Source: Candidatus Bathycorpusculum sp. (GTDB lineage: Archaea > Thermoproteota > Bathyarchaeia > Bathyarchaeales > Bathycorpusculaceae). Taken from it: a stretch of DNA of 64,000 nucleotides. Location of the stretch: the NCBI GenBank assembly GCA_009778385.1, contig WRJX01000103.1:24056-88055 (forward strand), in the 5' to 3' direction. Position numbers and translations under genes: made by a program. The notes below the pieces were generated by a model that saw nothing but the letters and a program-made list of their open reading frames with translations, made no database searches and was not told where the DNA came from. This document shows positions 59,405-64,000 of this stretch, piece by piece. The first letter of the stretch is position 1, and each line of letters opens with the position of its first letter.

Positions 59405-60724
59405 GTGGTCAACGACAAATACTGGAACGAAAAAATCGAAACCCTGCCAAACGAAGAAATAAAAAAACATCAATTACAGAAACTCAAGGAACAAGTAAAA
59501 TATTGCTACGCTAACAGCGTATTTTATCACAAAAAATTTGATAGCATCGGATTAAAACCCGAAGACATCAAATCACTTGATGACCTTAAAAAAATTCCCT
59601 TCACAGTAAAGGCTGATTTAAAAGAAAATTATCCCTACGGTATGGTAGCTGCAAATCCCGATGAAATCGTTGAGATTCATGCTTCTAGCGGAACAACCGG
59701 TGACCAAATAGTAGGTGCTTACACCAAAAACGATATGGATATTTGGCAAGAACTTATGGCTCGATCCATCTATACTGCCGGTGGACGACCACAAGATGTT
59801 ATCCAAATCGCCTACGGCTATGGTTTATTTACAGGTGGTCTTGGTTTTCATTACGGGGTCCAAAAACTTGGTGCACGTGTTGTTCCCATCAGTGGAGGTA
59901 TGACACAACGTCAAATAAAACTCATGAAAGACCTTGACGTAACAATTCTTGCTTGCACTCCCAGTTTCGCCGTTTACCTTGCAGAAACTATGATTCAAGA
60001 AGGTATAGTTCCACAAAAAGACCTTAAACTTAAACGAGGTATCTTCGGCGCTGAGACTTGGTCTCACCAAATGAGGCAAAGAATTGAAAAAGAACTTGGC
60101 ATTGAAGCTTTTGACATTTATGGGTTAACTGAACTTTATGGCCCCGGTGTCTCGGTGGAATGCTCTGAACATGATGGTTTACATGTTTGGGAAGACCATT
60201 TCATAGTTGAAACTATCAATCCAGATACGGGTGAGTCTTTGCCAGATGGACAAGAAGGCGAATTGGTTTTCACTGCGTTAGATAAAACTGGATTGCCCAT
60301 TCTTCGTTACCGTACATGTGACATCTCAAAAATTATCCGCGAAAAATGTGTTTGCGGACGTACTCATGCCCGAATGTTGCGTGTCACAGGCAGATCTGAT
60401 GATATGCTAATTGTCCGTGGAGTAAACGTGTTTCCTTCACAAATAGAGTTTGCCATAATGCAGTTTCCTGAACTTGCTGCACAGTACCTAATTGTTCTTG
60501 ACCGCCCAGGCGCACTTGATACTTTCCTTGTTAAGGTTGAACTAACTGAGCACACTCAGAAAAATACCCAACTTGACATAAAACAGCTTAAACACAACAT
60601 ACAACAAAAAATTTATATTATTACCGGGTTATCAGCCGATATTGAGGTTGTTAACCCAAATGAGCTGCCAAGAACAGAGGGAAAAGCAAAAAGAGTACTA
60701 GATTTACGTAAAGGTAAAATGTAA
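59405..60724 (+). CDS. paaK: phenylacetate-CoA ligase
   Basis: This AMP-forming enzyme activates aryl acetates such as phenylacetate or indoleacetate to CoA thioesters. The adenylation signature EIHASSGTTGDQIVGAYTKN is near residue 92, with YGYGLFTGGLGFHYGVQKLG and IYGLTELYGPGVSVECSEHD following. DKTGLPILRYRTCDIS and the hinge region (RVTGRSDDMLIVRGVNVFPS) complete the family features. It has 439 residues and a GTG start. Located ten bases before iorA, it either salvages free aryl acetates for reductive carboxylation or runs with IOR in aromatic amino-acid catabolism. Confidence 0.93.
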   Translation: MVNDKYWNEKIETLPNEEIKKHQLQKLKEQVKYCYANSVFYHKKFDSIGLKPEDIKSLDDLKKIPFTVKADLKENYPYGMVAANPDEIVEIHASSGTTGDQIVGAYTKNDMDIWQELMARSIYTAGGRPQDVIQIAYGYGLFTGGLGFHYGVQKLGARVVPISGGMTQRQIKLMKDLDVTILACTPSFAVYLAETMIQEGIVPQKDLKLKRGIFGAETWSHQMRQRIEKELGIEAFDIYGLTELYGPGVSVECSEHDGLHVWEDHFIVETINPDTGESLPDGQEGELVFTALDKTGLPILRYRTCDISKIIREKCVCGRTHARMLRVTGRSDDMLIVRGVNVFPSQIEFAIMQFPELAAQYLIVLDRPGALDTFLVKVELTEHTQKNTQLDIKQLKHNIQQKIYIITGLSADIEVVNPNELPRTEGKAKRVLDLRKGKM

Positions 60725-60734
60725 AGGTGAGTTT

Positions 60735-62933
60735 ATGTCTTCAAAGATTGCCGTAAATAAGCCGGGTAGTTTTGTTTTATTTAATGGCGATGAAGCAGTT
60801 GCACGAGGCGCAGTTGAGGCTGGACTTAAGGTTGCAGCTGCATACCCTGGAACGCCATCTACTGAAATCTTGGAAACCCTCTCTCAAGCCGCCAAAACTT
60901 TAGGTTTTTATGCTGAATGGAGTGTTAACGAAATTGTTTCTACAGAAGTTGCAGCCGGTGCATCTATGGCGGGTGCAAGAGCGCTTGTCTCCATGAAACA
61001 CGTTGGGTTAAACGTTGCCTCAGACGCTGTAATGACCCTTGCGTACACCGGTGTCGAAGGCGGTTTAGTGATTGTAGTTTGCGATGATCCGGCGTTACAT
61101 AGCAGTCAAAACGAGCAGGATACTCGCTATTTTGCGGTTCACGCTAAATTGCCTTTACTTGATGCTGGAAACCCTCAAGAAGCTCTACACATGGCGCGCG
61201 AAGCCTTCTACATAAGTGAATGTCTTCATCTTCCAATTATTCTGCGATTAACCACTAGAGTAGCCCATGGGAAAGCTAAAGTGCAACTTGGTGACTTTCA
61301 AGAACTCAAACATAACGTTTCTTTTGATAAGAACGGCTCCCGTTGGGTAATGGTACCTGCAAACGCACTTCGACAACATAGAGTTTTAGAAGAAAAGCTA
61401 ATTGAAGCAAAACAGATTGCTGAAACTTCACAGTTCAACAAAATCGAAGATAACAACTCTGAAATAGGTATAATCGGCAGTGGTGTAGGTTACTATTATG
61501 CACGAAGTGTGCTTGACACTAAAAAATTTTCTTGGCTAAAACTTGGATTTGTACACCCATTCCCATCAGAGATTGTTAAAGAATTTGCTTCAAAAGTCAA
61601 ACAACTAATAGTAATTGAGGAACTTCGTCCATTTATTGAAGAAAACCTCCAACGCCTAAAAATCAATGTAACCGGAAAAACAACTCTCGCCCTTGGTGAA
61701 ATCGGTGAATACACCCCTGACCGTGTACGCGAAGCCTTCGCAAAGCTGGGCCTAACTGAAAAACCCTCCGCTCCCACAGTTCTGGATTTACCCCCAAGAA
61801 GTCCAAACCTTTGCCCCGGTTGTACACACCGTGCCTTCTATTACGCTCTTAACTCTGTCAATCAGCACATAACTTGTGATAGCAGCAAATGTATTGGCTG
61901 CCGGACTTGTGAGCGCGTTTGCTCTTTTGAAAAGGAAAAAATTTCTAATCCTGCTAAATCAAGAATCCACGTTATCCGCACTGATCAAATCAGCAACACT
62001 GCAACTGCATGCCAAGCCTGTCTTGATGCCCCTTGCATTGCTTCCTGCTCACATGGTGCACTTTCTAAATCCGTTAAAACCGGTACAATTTTTGTTGCCG
62101 AAAACAAATGCATAGGATGTGGCCAATGTATTAAATCCTGCCAGTACCATGCCATAACCTTGGATTCAAGCAAAAACCATGTCCTTATATGCGATACCTG
62201 CCAAGGTGACCCCACATGCGTCAAACATTGTCCCAAACATGCGTTGACACTAGTAGGTCAATCAAACGATAAAATCGTTACAGGCGACATAGGCTGCTAC
62301 ACTCTTGGTGTTTTACCTCCATTGAACACTATTCAAACATGCCTCTGTATGGGCGGTGGCATCTCACAGGCTGCAGGAATGATTCACGCGGGTGTCAAAG
62401 ACAAAGTCTTCGCAGTACTTGGCGACTCCACATTTTTCCATGCAGGCATGCCTGGACTACTAAACATTGCATACAACAAAGCTAATGTTTGCGTTATCGT
62501 TTTGGACAATCGCATCGTGGCAATGACTGGACATCAGCCAACACCTGCTTCAGGAAAAACTGCAATGGGTGACAATGCTAAAATTGTAAGTATCCAAGAG
62601 ATCGCCAAAAGCATTGGAATAGATAAAGTCATAACCGTAGACCCCTATGACATTAAAGCCACAACAGAAGCCATCCGCGAAGCCATGATATATGACGGCC
62701 CAAACGTTATCATTGCCCAACGTGCTTGCCCACTTTTAACTGAGCCATCTAAACGTGACTTACCACGAGAAATCACAGATAAATGCGGCTCCTGCGGAGT
62801 ATGTACAACAAAATTTGGTTGCCCAGCAATCACACAAAACAGCGGCAGAGCAGAAATCGACCCAACCTTATGTAACGGTTGTGGCGTATGTGACATGGTC
62901 TGCCCTCATAAAGCCATAAGGAGAAAACTCTAA
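60735..62933 (+). CDS. iorA: indolepyruvate:ferredoxin oxidoreductase alpha subunit with an inserted four-cluster ferredoxin domain
   Basis: IorA converts aryl pyruvates and CoA to aryl-acetyl-CoA, CO2 and reduced ferredoxin, using TPP. The N-terminal half (AVARGAVEAGLKVAAAYPGT), then NLCPGCTHRAFYYALNS, and the TPP-binding half (VTGDIGCYTLGVLPPLNT, VLGDSTFFHAGMPGLLNIAY) are normal. The C-terminal ferredoxin has two clusters (KCGSCGVCTTKFGCPA, LCNGCGVCDMVCP). Between residues about 376 and 512 lies an insertion with four further [4Fe-4S] motifs: KCIGCRTCERVC, ACQACLDAPCIASC, KCIGCGQCIKSC and ICDTCQGDPTCVKHC. This is the pattern of HycB/CooF-like electron carriers. Length is 732 residues against roughly 600-650 normally. 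iorB overlaps by one base. Confidence 0.94.
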   Translation: MSSKIAVNKPGSFVLFNGDEAVARGAVEAGLKVAAAYPGTPSTEILETLSQAAKTLGFYAEWSVNEIVSTEVAAGASMAGARALVSMKHVGLNVASDAVMTLAYTGVEGGLVIVVCDDPALHSSQNEQDTRYFAVHAKLPLLDAGNPQEALHMAREAFYISECLHLPIILRLTTRVAHGKAKVQLGDFQELKHNVSFDKNGSRWVMVPANALRQHRVLEEKLIEAKQIAETSQFNKIEDNNSEIGIIGSGVGYYYARSVLDTKKFSWLKLGFVHPFPSEIVKEFASKVKQLIVIEELRPFIEENLQRLKINVTGKTTLALGEIGEYTPDRVREAFAKLGLTEKPSAPTVLDLPPRSPNLCPGCTHRAFYYALNSVNQHITCDSSKCIGCRTCERVCSFEKEKISNPAKSRIHVIRTDQISNTATACQACLDAPCIASCSHGALSKSVKTGTIFVAENKCIGCGQCIKSCQYHAITLDSSKNHVLICDTCQGDPTCVKHCPKHALTLVGQSNDKIVTGDIGCYTLGVLPPLNTIQTCLCMGGGISQAAGMIHAGVKDKVFAVLGDSTFFHAGMPGLLNIAYNKANVCVIVLDNRIVAMTGHQPTPASGKTAMGDNAKIVSIQEIAKSIGIDKVITVDPYDIKATTEAIREAMIYDGPNVIIAQRACPLLTEPSKRDLPREITDKCGSCGVCTTKFGCPAITQNSGRAEIDPTLCNGCGVCDMVCPHKAIRRKL

Positions 62934-63520
62934 TGAAACTTGATCTTATCTTCACAGGTGTCGGCGGCCAAGGCGTTGTAGTTTTAAGTGATATTTTCTG
63001 TGAAGCTGCAATACTTGACGGCTTTGATGTAACTAAAGCAGAAATCCACGGCATGGCCCAACGCGGCGGCTCAATTGTAGCTTTTGCAAGACTAAGCGAA
63101 AAAGTTGAATCACCTCTAATCGAAACCGGCAAAGCCGATGCCATTATAGGCTTCGAAATCTTAGAAACCGCCCGCTCACTACCAATGCTAAAACCGAACG
63201 GCACAGTAATTGTAAACACCAAATACATACCACCCCGTATCTTCTCAAAAAATGTTAAACCAAAAACAAAACAGGAACTTCTTGACATAATCAAAACCAA
63301 AGCCCAAATTGTCCATGAAGTAGACGGCTCAGGCATCGCAAAACAAGTAGGCAACAATCTAGTCGTTAACACTGTTTTACTAGGCGCATTATCAGCGTTA
63401 CCAAACATGCCAATTAAACGCGAATCCTTAGAAAAAGCAATGATAAGCAGACTAAAAGAAAAATATCTAGACGTTAACCTGCAAAGCTTCGAGCTTGGTA
63501 GACAAAGCGTTTTGAAGTAA
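62933..63520 (+). CDS. iorB: indolepyruvate:ferredoxin oxidoreductase beta subunit
   Basis: IorB is the gamma-domain partner of IorA in the 2-oxoacid oxidoreductase. The N-terminal LIFTGVGGQGVVVLSDIFCE, then AEIHGMAQRGGSIVAFARLS, and PNGTVIVNTKYIPPRIFS are diagnostic. The length, 195 residues, is standard. The ATG shares its first base with the last base of the iorA stop codon (TAATG), so the subunits are made in equal amount. Confidence 0.95.
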   Translation: MKLDLIFTGVGGQGVVVLSDIFCEAAILDGFDVTKAEIHGMAQRGGSIVAFARLSEKVESPLIETGKADAIIGFEILETARSLPMLKPNGTVIVNTKYIPPRIFSKNVKPKTKQELLDIIKTKAQIVHEVDGSGIAKQVGNNLVVNTVLLGALSALPNMPIKRESLEKAMISRLKEKYLDVNLQSFELGRQSVLK

Positions 63521-63866
63521 ACCCAAAATGCAAAACATAACTAATGTCAACTTGGTATACAAATACTGAAATCAAGATGTTACCCTTTTAAGGTTTTAAC
63601 GCCTGTACAGAAAACAAACATACACATTTTTCCACTATAGTACAACAGCTACTTCTTGTTATAGTAAGCCACTTAAGGTTAGTTTTAGTAGACAACAAAA
63701 CCCCATTTTATACAATGTATCTATTAAATGCGCAAAATAATTGTAGTTTTCTTTTCAGATGTTACATGCAAGAAATCTGTTTTACTGATAGGCGATTGTT
63801 TGTTTACCAAAAAAAGTAATTACCCGGCTGCAAATATTTTTATGTAAGCTTTACGCTGTTCACAGT
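63521..63866. other. gap before tRNA-Cys
   Basis: No gene is recognised. AAATATTTTTATG (63831-63843) lies about 25 bases upstream of the tRNA and is its probable TATA box. Confidence 0.45.
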
Positions 63867-63939
63867 GCTGGGGTGGCCGAATCGCTGAGGCGGTAGCCTG
63901 CAGAGCTGCTTTATATGGGTTCAATTCCCATCCCCAGCT
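63867..63939 (+). tRNA. tRNA-Cys (anticodon GCA)
   Basis: A complete cloverleaf is visible. The acceptor strands are GCTGGGG (63867-63873) and CCCCAGC (63932-63938). The D-arm is GCC...GGC. The anticodon stem GTAGC/GCTGC encloses loop CTGCAGA with anticodon GCA. The variable loop is TTTAT, and the T-arm ATGGG-TTCAATT-CCCAT. The discriminator base is T63939, the expected U73 of tRNA-Cys. CCA is not encoded, unlike the tRNA at the left edge. No intron is present. Confidence 0.96.
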
Positions 63940-63946
63940 CTTTGGC

Positions 63947-64000
63947 ATGAATCCACATACTTTTTACAAGGATGACATTTTGCGTTTACATCGTACGTTG
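63947..64000 (+). CDS. possible start of a gene cut by the window edge (UPF0058-like)
   Basis: From ATG 63947 the frame is open to the edge: MNPHTFYKDDILRLHRTL. The K-D-D-I-L-R-L-H pattern resembles the N-terminus of small archaeal UPF0058 proteins, which begin with a K-x-E-L-I-x-L-H motif. Eighteen residues are too few for certainty, and no ribosome site is evident. Confidence 0.3.
   Translation, partial: MNPHTFYKDDILRLHRTL

Overview
The window is a stretch of archaeal chromosome with low GC (high 30s percent by eye). Archaeal origin is shown by GatDE amidotransferase, archaeal/eukaryotic-type ribosomal proteins (L15e, L13e, S19e, L39e, L31e, LX, P1/L12), three of the four archaeal RNase P proteins (Rpp30, Pop5 and Rpp21 types), aIF6, prefoldin alpha, PDCD5, TiaS, archaeal AlaRS and TATA-box promoters. 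L13e, the NAD-type hydrogenase next to aromatic 2-oxoacid metabolism, and many proline/threonine-stalked surface proteins fit a TACK-group archaeon, most likely Bathyarchaeia. That last step is inference from gene content.

Layout. 1-4.1 kb: a tRNA 3' end and a patch of surface-protein genes, two carrying single-base frameshifts, plus a decayed membrane-protein gene. 4.2-10 kb: gatE-gatD, inositol-phosphate synthase and phosphoglucose/phosphomannose isomerase. 10-16.9 kb: SPOUT methyltransferase, P1/L12, the L15e-L13e-COG1325-Rpp30-Pop5 translation/RNA-processing operon, and a DRE-TIM acyl transferase. 17-22.5 kb: a candidate structured RNA, a membrane-anchored molybdopterin enzyme, a flippase-like membrane protein, two stand-alone Lrp ligand-binding domains with a 59-residue ORF, and TiaS. 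22.7-25.5 kb: AlaRS. 25.6-35.8 kb is accessory: IS5 remnant, beta-helix adhesin, ParB-like regulator, frameshifted DUF4143 ATPase, a pair of RHH-like paralogues and a large Ig-like surface protein. 36.3-48.2 kb is a cell-surface glycan locus: flippase, three glycosyltransferases, a large GT-C-like membrane protein and rmlACBD for dTDP-L-rhamnose, interrupted by a toxin-antitoxin pair whose toxin is frameshifted. 48.3-53.6 kb returns to housekeeping: Rpp21, YhbY, S19e, PDCD5, L39e, L31e, aIF6, LX, prefoldin alpha and FtsY. 53.8-63.5 kb is energy metabolism: a hoxEFUYH-type NiFe hydrogenase operon on the minus strand, divergent from paaK-iorA-iorB on the plus strand. A tRNA-Cys gene closes the window.

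The energy block is the most interesting part. IorA carries an extra four-cluster ferredoxin domain (about residues 376-512) inserted between its two catalytic halves. This gives six predicted [4Fe-4S] clusters, and its operon shares an intergenic region with a NAD-type hydrogenase. The simplest reading is arylpyruvate oxidation, or reductive carboxylation of aryl-acetyl-CoA made by PaaK, coupled through ferredoxin to NAD(H)/H2.

All clear single-base frameshifts fall in accessory genes (surface proteins, ATPase, toxin), while the housekeeping genes are open. HoxF also lacks a canonical start codon upstream of its first iron-sulphur cysteines.
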